A stretch of DNA of 64,000 bases from Erythrophleum ivorense. Taxonomy: Eukaryota; Streptophyta; Magnoliopsida; Fabales; Fabaceae. Both the position numbers and the translations under genes were made by a program. The notes beneath the pieces were generated by a model. It did not search any database and was not told the DNA's origin. It saw only the letters and a program-made list of their open reading frames with translations. Positions 37,334 to 50,406 of this stretch are shown here, one piece after another. Each line of letters opens with the position of its first letter. Position 1 is the stretch's first letter. The DNA lies in the NCBI GenBank assembly GCA_026724425.1, contig JAIUCV010000001.1:5404001-5468000 (forward strand), read 5' to 3'.

Positions 37334-40300
37334 AGGTATGAGAAAGGTCAACAACTTTTATGAATGAATCAATCAGGTTGTGTTTGAATAAGTAATAAGG
37401 CATCCCAAACCATATTTCAACAAAAACAAGAAATTTAAATTTTTACTAAAACGTAATTTTTTAATGTGTTTCCAAACAGTCACTCAATCCTTTAGAGGCA
37501 AGATTACAGTTTAAATGTAGAAATTGAAGATATTTATATTAAAAGATTTTAAATTTTAAAATAAAATTTTTATTTTAAAATATTAAATTATAATTTTTAT
37601 GTAATTTTATTTTTTTATTTTTGAGCTAATTTTTAAATTTTTTAAAAAATCATATAAATATCTCAAATTTAGGGCAGAAACAGCCATTTTTCGTTGTTTA
37701 ATCTCAATGGGAGAGTTGGATTGACACGGTTTCTATTTTGATTTGAATATAGAAGATAAACAGGTAAAGAATCCTCATTTTCACGTAGTGACAACTCTGC
37801 CATATCAGCAATGGGGGCACGTCACATGCATTTTACAGAAAGAGAATGAAAGTTCTGATAAAATGACGATCGATTTGGCAACATGGGTTTGCTATTAAAT
37901 TAAGAGCAAAGTCTTAATTAACTAAATATTATTAAGTATCCTTGAAGCAAGAGAAAAATGTTCTCAATATAGAAAAATTAGTAGATAAATAAACACAAAA
38001 ATGTGTTATTTAAATTTATTAAAAATTTTAAATTAATATAATATAATTTTATTACAATTTATTTAATAAAAATAAATTGAGTCAATTTTCTTAAATATTG
38101 ATTTTAAGTTGAGAAAATACTCCTCAACATAAGAAATGATTTATAGAAGGAGAAAACCACAATTTTTATGTTTTTGTTATCAATTTTTTTAATAAAAAAT
38201 AATAAGTGTATAATTTTGCATAAATAAGTATATAATTTTACACTTTAGTATCATATGATTGGATCTCCCAAGTAATTTTTTATATTTCATGTGTTTATTG
38301 AAGAATTTAATAACAAATACATAATGAATTGTACCTAAATATATTCCTTTGTAATTTTTTTTTCTTCTCGTTGATTTTTTTTATTGGGAAAAATATTTTT
38401 CATATGAAAATTTTGGAGTTAATTTCAATTTTTGTTCAAAATGTTTTTTTTTATTAATTTTATTCTACACATTTGAAAAAACTTTTAATGTTTTCTTAAA
38501 TCTAAGTTGCTAACATCATCCAACTCCTTAACAAACATGTCCCATTGATAGCACCCATAATTTGCTAAACAATTTGCATACATGTTTTTATGATTCATTA
38601 TAAGTTTTTCTATTAAAAACAAGAAAAGAAAAGTTATATATAATAAAAATAGGATATTCCAAAATTATTTGTTAAAATATAAGCAAAATGTGATCAAATT
38701 AAAAATAGTTATTAAGACTTACCTCAAAAAATTGCCTTTAAAGACTTTATTTATTAAAGGCAATTTCTACCGTACAATTATAAAATTTACAATATTATAT
38801 GTAATTGTGTATTGAGCAATAAAAAATCAATAAGAGAATAAACTCAAATTTTCAGAGGTGAGAATGTTACATTATATAAGGGGATACACTAGACAATATA
38901 AAATTAGAAATATGTGCATTGAAAAGAAAGTGGAGGTCGCACATATGATGAAAAATAATGTAAAATCGTGACTTAAATAATTTGGGTATGTATGAAAGAG
39001 ATTTATAAAAACTCCAGTTAAGAAAATATATCAGATAGAAAGTAGATTAATAGTCAGAAGTAAAGGGAGATAAAACAAAACTATATAAGAAAATATTTAA
39101 AAAAAATTAAAATTAAATAATTTATTTAAAAATATGATTTGTGATAGAATTTTACGACGTTGATTGATTTATTTAATCCACCTAGTTGTATGAAAAAAAA
39201 AAAAACTTCTTGTTATTGTTGTAAAGACTTATTAATTCATTGTAAAATATGATGGTGTAATAACGAAAAATTCTATTACAAAGCGTATACACAATTTTGA
39301 GCTTTCTAATCTCACAAAGTGAGTCCTCGAAGAATGTCTCTTCCAAAAGTTCATTAATACCTTCCATGCAACATGGGCCCGGAATTATAACACTCGCAAG
39401 TGGATCAAGTCGAGAACTTGGTGATTTTGATTGATTGCTACAGTAGATATTTAAGGGAATAATACTCAATTTTAGTCCTCCAATTATCAATTAGCCCTCT
39501 CTAACGTGATCAACATCATCATCAAGAATATTCTTTAATATATGAGCATGTTTATTAAACGAACTAGTTAGTTTACAACCTGTTTGACAATGTTAATTTT
39601 GTCAACTTTTGGTTAGCTCCAGTAACATTTTTTGTTAATTTTTTTTATTAATAGTCTTATTTTAGTTTAACTTAATTTTTTTTTTACTAAAATATCATCT
39701 ATTAAATTTAAATATTTTTTTACTAATAAACATTTTAAATAGAAGGTATTTTAGTTTAAAAAAATTTACAAATGATAGCTTTTTACTTCAGGGAATATTT
39801 CTACATTTTGAAAATAAAAAAATTATGTAATTTTAATAAAATTAAAAAAAATTGTATTATTTATTTAGATATTTATTTTGGAATTGAAATCAAGGTCCCC
39901 AAAGTTGACTTACTGCACTCAACGTGGTCCAAATCCCTAAGGCCACATTGTGTTGCGCTCCACCACAGATGGTTCCCTTATTATAAAATTTTCGGCTGCT
40001 TAACTTTATTTTTTTTATAATATATCTCTTCAAAATATAAGTCACTCTTAATAGATTCATATTTTTTAAAAAAATTAATTATATTTTTAAATTTTTAAAA
40101 TATTATTATATTTTTTTAACCTTATCCCTATAATTAATACAGCGGGTACCATTAAATAAAAATTTTTAATATAATTATTGTCATTAAATAAAAGATATTA
40201 TAAAAAAATATTAATTATTGCCAAGTAACTTACATTTTAAATCAAATTTTTTTTTAAATGACTTACATTTTAAGTTTGAGGGAATAAGAATCAAGTTAAG

Positions 40301-40508
40301 TAGATTTATTATTATTAATATTATTATTATAACCATCATCATCATCATTATCATCTCAATCATTCATTTTTTATTTTAAAGTTTTAATTTTAAATAAAAT
40401 ATAATATAAAATTAGGAGCTTTGTGTAATTTCAATAAAAATTAAAAAATATGTAATTTATTCTTTAAAAAAAACCTTTGTAGACCCATTTTTGTAGCTTG
40501 TACCTTTA
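36635..40508. other. AT-rich spacer upstream of SCPL copy B
   Basis: Counterpart of 1767-5590. It has a TA repeat at about 37303-37330, longer than in copy A, and the AAATTGCCTTT hairpin at 38729-38766. Small indels against copy A include extra bases near 39461 and 39570. No gene recognised. Confidence 0.55.
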
Positions 40509-41493
40509 CACTACGTTTGGATCGAGAGAAAAGTGGGGGGAAGGGGAGGAAAATGAAATTTTCTCTCATTTGGTTCGGAGAGAAAACGGGGGAGAAGAGA
40601 AAAAATGGAGAGAAAAGTACGGTGGGTCCTATGTGTTTTTTTCCTCTCTGAAATGGAGAAATTGGAGGGGAAAACGGGTATTACTGCGTAAAATAATAAT
40701 ATATATATATATTTAATAAATCTTTTAAAATATTGTAATTAGTTAATTAAAAAATTAATGTTATAATTAATTTTTATTATTAAATTAATTAATATATTTT
40801 ACAAAATAATAATATTTTGTAATATAAAAATTAATAAACGATATATAATTTAAAAAAAAAAATTCCGACTGCAAGTTGGTCTCAACCATGCAGTCGGACA
40901 CACACATATATATATATATAAAAGATATATAATTTAAAAAAAAAAATTTCAACTGCATTGCAGTCGGATATATATGTCCGACTGCAAGTTGGTCTCAGCC
41001 ATGTCCGACTGCATTGCAGTCGGACACACACATATATATATTATATTATATTATAATATTTATTATATTTTATATTTAAATTAATTAATATATATTAAAA
41101 TAATATTAATATTTATAATTTTAAAATAATAATTTATAAATATTTTTTATTTAATTAATTTAAAAAATAAATATTTTTAAAATTTAAATATATATTTTTT
41201 TACTAAAATTTATTGTTTTATTCAAAAATAATTTTTTAAATATTTTTTAAATTAATTAATTTATATCTTTTATTATTCTTATTTTTTAAAATATATATAT
41301 ATAAATTTAAAATAATAATAAATTTATTATTACATTAAATTAATATATATATATTTATTTATTTATATGTTTTCTCTCCCTTTACTCTTCCCTCCATCCA
41401 AACGCAGGGGAGATTTTCAGTTTTTTCTTCTTTCGCCTCTTCTCCTCTCTTTTCTCTCCCTCTCTTTTTCTCTTCCCCCATCCAAACAAAGCG
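40509..41493. mobile_element. Non-autonomous DNA transposon present only in copy B (TTA target duplication)
   Basis: The empty site in copy A is near 5595. TTA flanks the insert at 40506-40508 and 41494-41496. The ends, CACTACGTTTGGAT and its counterpart ATCCAAACAAAGCG, share GTTTGGAT as inverted repeats. Inside each end is a purine-rich (left) and pyrimidine-rich (right) arm forming a subterminal inverted repeat. The middle is AT-rich and holds repeats of CCGACTGC/GCAGTCGG. A 3-bp duplication fits PIF/Harbinger or CACTA families; the terminal CACTA word is on the left end only. At 985 bp with no transposase, it is a MITE-like derivative. Confidence 0.8.
41002..41026. repeat. Near-perfect palindrome inside the copy-B element
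   Basis: TGTCCGACTGCA (41002-41013) and TGCAGTCGGACA (41015-41026) are exact inverse complements around a single T. Related units lie at about 40864-40900 and 40950-41000, so the middle of the element is a cluster of repeated palindromic units. Confidence 0.85.
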
Positions 41494-41915
41494 TTAGGAT
41501 TTTTTTGGGGGTTATCACTCATCTAGAGTATATTCCAATTTTTTTAAATTTTATAAGTATATATATTTTTTATATCAACCTAATTTACTAAGATCGTTCC
41601 AGAAATATTTAAATTTTGATTGATGCGCAAACTAAAAATTTAGTCTAACAATTTAATTAAAGACAAACATAATATTAGACATCCTATACCACAATATTAA
41701 AATATCAAAGACTGTCAGGCTCCCTTTACTTGGTAGGAAAATGAAATTTTTTATAAAAATGTTTCTTCCATTTTTTAAATAATTCTAGAATAAAATTTTC
41801 TGTTGCTTATTTTATCATTTTTTTTTCATTTAGATTGCAGGGAAAAAATGGCAAGTTAGGAATAATAGTGGTGGCCAAATAGTTAGCAGATGGTGGCATA
41901 ACGCAAGCAAGAGCA

Positions 41916-42310
41916 ACATGTGTGGATATACCCCGACATGCACATGCATTTATGTGCATATCAGTGTGTACACACATCTGTCTACACATGCATATATGTA
42001 TATATGCATGTGTATGTACATATGTGCATGTATGCTTATATGTGGGCGCCTATGTGTAAGTATATGCTTGTGCGCCGGCGTGGATCTGCATGTATATCTA
42101 TAGATATATATTTGTGTGTGTGTGGGGGGGGTCCCTACTCGCATGTGAACATATAAGTGTGTGTATACATATTTATATATATAAACATATAAATATATAT
42201 TTATATATATATACCTATGTGTATATATTTGCACATATATATATGTATGTATATGTATTTGAACTCAAATACATATGTATATTTTTATACATATGTATTT
42301 GTGTGTGCAC
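41916..42310. repeat. Alternating purine-pyrimidine tract, copy B
   Basis: Counterpart of 6018-6430. The G run is shorter, and TG/CA/TA unit numbers differ at many points. This makes it one of the most diverged stretches between the copies, as expected for microsatellite slippage. Confidence 0.85.
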
Positions 42311-42769
42311 TTACATAATAGTTAAAAAAATTAATTTTTTAATGTAAAAGTTGATCCAAAAATATTCTTATTGTATAATAAAAATATAGTAAGACCAAAA
42401 AAATAAAAAATCTCATAACACTAATTTAATTGGCACATTACTTCATTATCTTACCTATTAAGAGCTTAAATCTATATTCTTACAGTAACAAATTATTTTC
42501 CGTGGAAGAAAAAAATTTATTAACGAAGAAAAAAGGATATTAGAGTGGAGCCCACTATGTTACAACACCCTTTCTTAGTGGACCAAAAAGGGCAGTGGAC
42601 CAAGTAAAATTCTATATTTTATTTTTTTGGTTATATATATATTATGAAAATACAGTTTTGATGAGACATTTAAAAAAATTAAAATAATAAATATTTAAAC
42701 ATAAATGTGATAATCAGATAAAACAGACAAAAGGCATGGGTTTTGTTACTTTGTACACAGTAGAAAGAA

Positions 42770-43125
42770 GTACAAAGAAGAAAGCGAATACGAGGAGATG
42801 CCGGTAAGATTCGCCACGTAAGCCCTAAGATTCAAGCTCACGCAACACGAGCGCGCGTCGCTGGATGTTTGTTTGACTGATGTGGGAAACCAGCGCATCC
42901 TCCGCAGCCAGAGAGTGCGCCAAGGGGGTCGCTCAAGGGTGTGTCCACACGTGTCGTTGATGACGTCGCCTAGTTTGTTGTTTTCCGATTTTGACTCTGC
43001 CTAGTTGCAAGAGCAAGCTGTCAAGCAAGCATTTAGCATTATTGGACTTCTGAGCATATCTTCTGTCACATGCTGAATTCGCAGTTGACAAACTAGTAGC
43101 AGTGGGCTAGCCCCTCGATAGATAT
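42770..43125. promoter_or_regulatory. GC-richer island with bZIP/bHLH-type sites, copy B
   Basis: Counterpart of 6893-7245, with ACACGTGT at 42947-42954 and TGACGTC at 42961-42967. Only a few substitutions and one small duplication (AAGC near 43024) separate it from copy A. Function unproven. Confidence 0.4.
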
Positions 43126-44646
43126 ATTACTTCGTGATTTGAGTATTTTTCCATGCGTATTTTGAAGAAAAAATTTTCAATTGGTTACAATGAAATTCAG
43201 GTCAACAAGTTTTATCATACGATAAATATTTATACTTTTAATTGTATTTCTTATTAAATTATTCTACCACTCATAATGAGTTAACTTAAGTTTATAGTAA
43301 AAAGTCTAAAATAAAATAAAATAAAATAAATATAACTGATTGATTTAATTAATTATTTACTTTTGATGTTTTGAATTTTGAAATTCAAAACTTACTTGTC
43401 AGTTTATTATTAAAATTAAAATTAAAATTAATTAACCACTTTTTATCAAGTGTGGAAAAACAGTAAAAATTGGATGCGTGCTCTGAAAAAAACAGACTCA
43501 GAAAAACTATTAAGGTTCTTGTCTCTTAATATAGACAAGTAAAAATTCTTCTTTTTTCTCTGTTCTTTGGTGTTTTTGTTTTGGATCTAAGATTGAAGTC
43601 TAAGTATGTGTTTGGATTGATGGTGGGTAAAATTGATTTTCTAAATTTTAATTTTATAGAATTGATTTTGTGTAAAAGTAAGTTTATATGAACGTGATTT
43701 ATGTTTAAAAATTTTAGGTGAAAAGTGATTCTGATAGAATTGATTTTGTTTGGATATTATATACCAGAATCACTTTTAAGTGTAAAATTATCAAAAAAGA
43801 CAATTATATTATTTTATTTGATTTATTATTATAATATTATTTTTTTTAAAATAACATTTAACAAATGATATAGTATAATATATCTTTTTATTTTTGATGA
43901 TATTAGAATTAAAATATAAACTAAAAATAAATATTTTAAGTATGTTATCCTCTGTGGTGCATGATTGTGAATATGTGATCCTCCTTCTCACTTGCATGGA
44001 GTTATTATTCTTGACATTTGAGCACTTGACCCTTCACCATATGATTCTTCGATTTCTTAACAATGTTAAAATTTGAATGAACTTGAATAGCATGATTATA
44101 ATCACATATTAGAATATTGTTTAAAAGATTATATAAAGAAGTTAAAAAAAAAAAAGCAATCACAGCAATCTACTTGAGTTTTGATTTTTGAACTTTAAAT
44201 TCAAATTTGGTTCAAGATTCCTCTATTTCTTTGCATATATATCTTTCATGAAAACTTTGATACTCTCATTTTTCCTCATTGACCTTTACTTTAAAAAAAC
44301 CCAGATTGAGTTACAATCTTTGAATCGAATCCCATGCGAAGAGAAATCAAAGAAAGCTCATAAAGGGTGCATACTAGCTGAGGCAAGCTTTAATGAGCCT
44401 TACCTGAGATGTTCTTATTTTTTCTGTTATAGAGCCTATTCAACTAAGAAGGATAGTCATATGGATATGTTCTTGAAAGATTTTTATAAAAAACCGGTTG
44501 TACTTACAAGGTTGTCTCCGTGGGTCTCTCGCTTCTTTCGAATGACGAGAATTGCAACAGTTTTGTAGAAAGGAATCAAGGAAAAGACAGACTTTGTCTT
44601 CTCTCTTGTCGACTGGGAACGAATGCTAGCATGGCTTGAATAATGA

Positions 44647-44868
44647 TTCTCCTTCCCTTGCATTGAGTATTCGTTCGACTCGAAGAACAAGTTCTTTACA
44701 GAACAGTCTCTCGAGTGGTTCGAATGCCGAATCGGGCCCTATCTTCCGTCACCAGAAGATTTAGGTGTACCAGCGTTGACGGGGTCTCTTTGTCAAACAT
44801 GTCCAGGCGAGGGAAAGAGACGCTTATTTGCTATAGGAAACTATATCAATCAGCGTCTTTTGTATCCT
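44647..44868 (+). pseudogene. Mitovirus-like RNA-dependent RNA polymerase fragment
   Basis: A short open frame contains GKRRLFAIGNYINQRL, which resembles the conserved GK-R...AI-N...QRL block of mitovirus polymerases. Plants carry such sequences in mitochondrial and nuclear genomes as endogenised remnants. Only this small segment is present; the later polymerase motifs, including the GDD region, are absent, so it is inactive. A preceding plus-strand frame (about 44292-44640, interrupted by stops at 44566 and 44638) may be part of the same acquisition, but I do not recognise it. The base composition is richer in G and C than the flanks, compatible with a mitochondrial origin. Confidence 0.6.
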
Positions 44869-45106
44869 AAATCCAAAATTAAAGATGTTACCGAGAAGAA
44901 ATATGAAAGCAGAGAAGCGCACTGAAAACAGAGTTGAAGACAAAGCAAAGTTCGAAGCCTCTGTAGCTTCCATTTCAATCGTTGTTGCCATCAACGCCAA
45001 TAATGCAGCAACGTCTCCATTTCCACCTCCAAACTTAGCATATCGATTGAAATTCAATCATGCATCTATGCTTCCACGTGGAAAATTCAATCCTGAAGCC
45101 ACCAAA

Positions 45107-45559
45107 TTAAAGCAACCACTTGAAAAAAGGTGACTTCTTGAGCTCTAGAAACCGAGACACCACCGAAGCAGGAATCCTTCCGTCCTTGATTGCCATCACC
45201 AAGTCCTTAGGCAAACTTTCCAGCGACCTCCCTACCTCCGCCAACACCATAATAGCCTTCTCATTCTTACTGTTATCATTCCCTGTATTGCCACCTTCAT
45301 CTTCGTCGCCACCTCCATAAAATCCACCACCATCAATCTCGATCCCTCTGTCGCCGGTGGTGGCTGTGGCAGAGGAGGAGGAATAGAAAATGAAAGGCGG
45401 GCTCCTGCGATGGCAAAAGACGGAGGAGGAGACAGCAAGTGGCAGAGAAGGAAGTGTGAGGCGAAGGCGGAGGAAGGAACAAGAGAAGGAAGGAGTGAAG
45501 CAGGAACAAGAGAAGCAGTGGAAGTAGGAGAAATGGCATTGAGGTTGGAGGAGGAACAA
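45107..45559 (-). pseudogene. Captured fragment of a RETICULATA-RELATED (DUF3411) gene
   Basis: The minus-strand frame has a Ser/Phe-rich N-terminus like a plastid transit peptide, a Gly/Asp/Asn-rich linker, then VLAEVGRSLESLPKDLVMAI and DGRIPASVVSRFLELKKSP, matching the opening of the RETICULATA-RELATED domain. It ends at FKWLL followed by TAA, where the family continues with Gln and FGGFR. FGGFR is indeed readable straight after the stop, so the stop looks like a CAA-to-TAA change, after which the similarity ends. RETICULATA-type proteins are plastid-envelope membrane proteins. This piece contains no membrane segment and is not functional as such. Confidence 0.7.
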
Positions 45560-45835
45560 GAGAAGGAAGGAGTGAAGCAGAAGGCAATCGCCGTCGATCC
45601 ACTAGCTGGGTTTTGGATATAAAGGACAATTGACGTGCATTGGAGTAATTAACGTGCGTTGGCGTTGGCGGAAAGCAGGTCTAAAATGCTTCGAACCAAC
45701 GTGATTTTTCTACTCCTCAAAGCGATGGTGCGATAGATCGAACGTGGATCCAAACATGCAGCTAACGTGATTTTCCTAAGTAAACCTTGGTTTGAGCTGA
45801 AACGCGGGTGCATCAACGTGTTTCCAAACGCATAC

Positions 45836-48800
45836 TAAATTGTAACTTCCATTTATGGTGTGGGGCAATGATTAAAGATTCAATTTGTTGCAAGTAAGTG
45901 TTTTGATCGAATTTAATTTAATTTTGTATTTTTTTTATTATTGATCTCATTCTATCAAAGAAAAAGATTCAACACTCATAAAAAGCAAATACAAACTAAA
46001 AGCTCCCGAAATTTTTGATAAATTACACTTTATTTTCTTATAATTTAATCCAAAATTAATTTACTTTCTCACAGTTTAAAGCTTTTAGTTTAATTTTTTT
46101 CATGTCTTGTTTCATTATCTTTTAATCATTTTAATGTATTTTTTGAAGAAAATTTTGAATACTTATACCTATTGAAGCATATCTTTTTGATTTTTTTTTC
46201 TTTACATGGTTTTGACCAAAATCACCCGATGAATTCTGGCCATTTTTTCTCGATAAATGCACCATAATCTGGGCAAGGAAAGGAGAAGACCATACTATTT
46301 TTACTTCTTCAATGGGTCCTATACTCACTCCATTCCAAGCTATACTTATTACCCTCGACAATGCAATTAATGTTACCCCTTGACAATGCGATTAATATAT
46401 CTTTCTCTCTTCCCCACATTCTTTCCCTCCCTCCAAAGGAACGTCTCTCTCTCTCTCTCACTCTCTTACTTCCTTTGATTTCATATACTCCCTTTTATAA
46501 GGAAATTAAAAAAAAAAAAAGTCTTAAAATATAAAAAATATGATATATTTTTTATTTTATTAAATAATAAATTTTTTTACCCTTCATTTATTGTTACATC
46601 TAATATACTTAACAATACATAATATTTTCTCATACAAAATAAAAATAGATAAAATAAAAAAAAAATTATCAAATTTAAACTTAATTAATGAGTTAAACTA
46701 ATATTAAATATTTTTTTAATATCAATAAAATAATTTTTTATTTTTAATAAATAGGACCGGATGGAGTATTAAACAATTTTTTGAGACTTAATTTAATTTA
46801 AAATATAAAAAATAAACTACTAATACCTAATATATTAATTATAATATATTAATTATATATTTTATTAAATAAAAATTTTAAATTATGAATAGTAATTATC
46901 ATTAATTTTAATAAGAATGTACATACAATAAATAAAAATATTTTTTAAAAATAACTTTTATTTAGAACAAAATAAAAAATAATTATTTTTAATCAATTTT
47001 TTTAATTCTCACAAATTAATTATTTATTTTTTACATTGGATAGAATATCTCTTTGTCACAATATTTAATGGCAAACCATTGATTTAAAAAAGTTTTAAGA
47101 AATTTTTTTTTCCGTTTCTTCACAGTGATTTTTAGTCTCTATTATTTTTAAGAATACACTTTGTGAATTATTTTTTTTCCAATTTCAAAAACAATTTCAT
47201 TGTGTCGTGTTATCTTTATTAATGGAATATTATAATACTTTTTTTAAAACTAAAAGACAGGTGTAGTTATGGATTTGAATTCTCATTAATTGGCCTGATC
47301 GATTCAGATTGCATAGCATTAATTACTTTTTTGGGTTTTTTGGTATGTACGTACATGAATTTTTTCAACCAATTACTTTGATGATGATGATGATAAAAAT
47401 ATTATAATATAATTAATTAAATGTGCTCAGATACAGTTTATGTTGCTACATAATAGTCTAGTACTCCGAATGAGTATAGCTAGTTTGCAAATAGAACCTT
47501 AATTAGGAGGAATTTTGAATTTGTATACAAACAAGATATCTCTAAGCAGGCTTTTTGTATACTCTAATTTTGACTACGTCATTTCATTTACTGTATTGAT
47601 ATATTGAATGACATTGTTTGGATATCATTATGTGATAATAAAATGATATCCAAGATAACATCTTGATATTATATTTTAAGCCAAAAAATTATTATTTGAT
47701 GATAATTAAAATATTTCATCATTTTACATCACAAAGTATATATACTATTTTTTTTCATTTGTTACTCTTTTAACACTTGCTATAGTAATTAATTCCATAA
47801 TAACATTTGTTTATACACAATTTATAAGCATGTAAATTATATTACATAAATAAATAAAAAAAGAAGAATAATGGACAGAGAATAAATCACACATAAATTT
47901 TTGTTTTTAAAAGTTTGAATTGTATTCTTATATTACAATTAGTAAAAATAATATAAATTTGTAATATAATTTATTTAAACTTAAAAGAGTATATTTAAAT
48001 AACATTTTATTAACATGTGCGACTCAATATTTGAATCTTGCACATTATTAAAATGTAAGATATGGCAGTTGCCATATCAAATATAAATACCATGAATAAC
48101 ATTGTGTAAGATTCCATAATACATTATACAATAGTATGAAAAATATCATGATATTTGAAATCATAGTATAATAAGTCCTAAAAAAACATTATAATATAAT
48201 TAATAAAAACTGAACTAGTATAGCTTATTTAGATAAAAGTCCACATGATTATATCTAGTTTTGGGATTGCTTGAATATGTATACTTACAAGATATCTCTA
48301 AGGACTTCCTATAAAATATGCATAATATAAGATTTTATTACACAGTGTGCCTCTTGGCTATTAATGGCATCTATAATATTAAAATAAAGACAACAGCAGC
48401 TATTGAATGCATCACATGCTTTTTTTTTTTAATGAATATTTAAATTTCACTTAAAATTTATTTATTTTTGTCTAGAATTATTGCAAGTTTTTTAAAATAA
48501 TCAAAATTTAAATTCAAACGTAATTAAATCATACAAAAATAATACTAAACAGATTTCTTATCTTTCATTCAGCACCAGCCATTGACCTACCAAAATGTAT
48601 ATGGCATACTTCCACGCCATAATGGCAGTGAAACAACGATTATTATTAGGATTTTTTTTTTCACTTTTTTTTAGGGATAATTTAAAATTTTGTCTCCACT
48701 AAATTATTTGTCAGAGAGTTTTCAAAGCACATCTTCTCACGTTAGCCTTGTGCATTTAATAATTTACGTTTAACGTCTCATTTGGTTTGATGGCTTTAGG

Positions 48801-50406
48801 AGTATGGAAAAAGAAAAGAAAAAGGAATCAATCACAAAACATGTCTGGTTGAAATATTACCCATTCTATTCCTAATATTTGAGAATACCTATTCCCATTC
48901 TAGGGATGGGCATTCAATCAGAATTTGATAGAAATGGCTAAAAATTTTAAGGAATCATGAAGAAAATGATTGAAAGTATATCAATATTTGAAAATAATTA
49001 TTGTTTACAAATTAAAAATATTAAATTTGAATATATTAATTTTTAAAATTAAGAGTATTTAAAAGAAAATTTATTTAGAAATTAAAAAAATAAAATGAAT
49101 ATTTTAGTTCTTTTTATCAAGGATATGTAAAACAATGTTTTTTTTACAAATCAAACAAATACAATTAATATTTTAATATTATTTCAATCAAATATATTAT
49201 AGTCATTTGTTCAATTTTTTTTTTCCATTCTTGTATTATTTTTTTTCCTACCAAACATAGAAATGGATTTACATTTTCATTCCTTTTCATAGCATAGGGC
49301 ATGTTTGAATAGTAAACTGAAAATGAAAGGAAAAAAAATTAATTATATCATTTATAATCGTTACTTAATAGTTCATTCTTATTTTTATAATTTTTTTTTT
49401 CAATCAATCAAACAAAGTATAAGAAAGCTAATTCTTTTAAGTAGCATTAGGAAAATTTATTCCTATTGTCCATAACTAGGTTTTAAGTTAATTATTATTG
49501 TTATCTTTTATTTTATGATAAATTAATAGATTGATACTGATGTTCAGAAATAGTGACTTTTATTGTTATTAATCTTTATCACAAAATCAATGATATTTGA
49601 TTCTAATCATGCCTTTTGACTTTAGACCAAAGGTTGAAATCCTAAGCACAAGTGGCACATAATTTTTATTTTTAGATATTTAATAACTGATATCATCAAG
49701 CAATATTCATAAAACAAATTCTCACTAAAATATTGAAACAATTAGGACAACTTTAATGCATTGTTATTATGATGTCTTAAATATCGTATGGTATTTAAGA
49801 TATTTGTGTTTAATATATTAATAATTAAGATAACCCAATATCGCAAGATGACATAATTGTGAGTGATATCTCTTATCTAAAAAATAAAAAGAGAAATTCC
49901 TTTCCAATAAAGCAGCTCATGGTTTAGCTTATTTTAGTAGAGATTTGTTTGGCTCAATCATGTGGCTTGATGATCACAATAGCTCCATGGATAATGTAAT
50001 TTCATACGAAGGCCATGTTTGGTATCTCAGTAGATCGTGAAATAGGAAAGGAATCCCTTGCCAAATCTTGTTTGTACAAAGAAACCATTGCAGCTAGAAA
50101 CTTTGGCAGAAGGGCAAATTTCTTTATTGTAGCAGCAAAAGCCATTTGTGTATAGAGCCAAACTGTGAAAATGTCATTTTTGCCTCTTTACACTCCAAAG
50201 AAGCATTTTCTCATCTGCTAATGATTCAATGGCTACAAGTTCTTTCATTCTTTGACATTAAATCCATAGTCTAACCTCCTCTGCAACACCATATCTCAGA
50301 AACCACGAAAGTGGAGGCTTGGATCATGCTGTAGTTGGAATTTCTGCAATAACATATTTCAAAAAACTATTATACAATGTCTTTGTTCATAATAACAGTT
50401 TGGATT
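45836..50406. other. AT-rich spacer, copy B
   Basis: Counterpart of about 8055-12606. Substitutions against copy A are frequent to about 46950, sparse to 47841, then none that I can see. It contains the hairpin at 47618-47653 and a CT run near 46445-46466. No gene recognised. Confidence 0.55.

Larger units (their letters stand above)
43604..45835. mobile_element. Gene-fragment-carrying DNA transposon, copy B only (TAA target duplication)
   Basis: The insert has inverted ends GTATGTGTTTGGA and TCCAAACGCATAC (one internal mismatch) and is flanked by TAA at 43601-43603 and 45836-45838. Copy A keeps the empty site near 8052. At 2232 bp it encodes no transposase that I can see. ACGTGATT words near both ends suggest subterminal repeats. 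The middle is less AT-rich and contains two unrelated captured pieces: a mitovirus-polymerase-like fragment at 44647-44868 and a RETICULATA-RELATED fragment at 45107-45559. The TAA duplication points to PIF/Harbinger. Such gene-carrying elements are called Pack-type. Confidence 0.8.

Noticed and set aside
40498..40716. Gly/Glu/Arg-rich plus-strand frame
   Set aside because: It lies in the purine-rich arm of the copy-B transposon; low-complexity composition explains it.
44824..45057. Minus-strand frame next to the RETICULATA-RELATED fragment
   Set aside because: It may be a third captured piece, but I could not match it to a family, so I do not call it.
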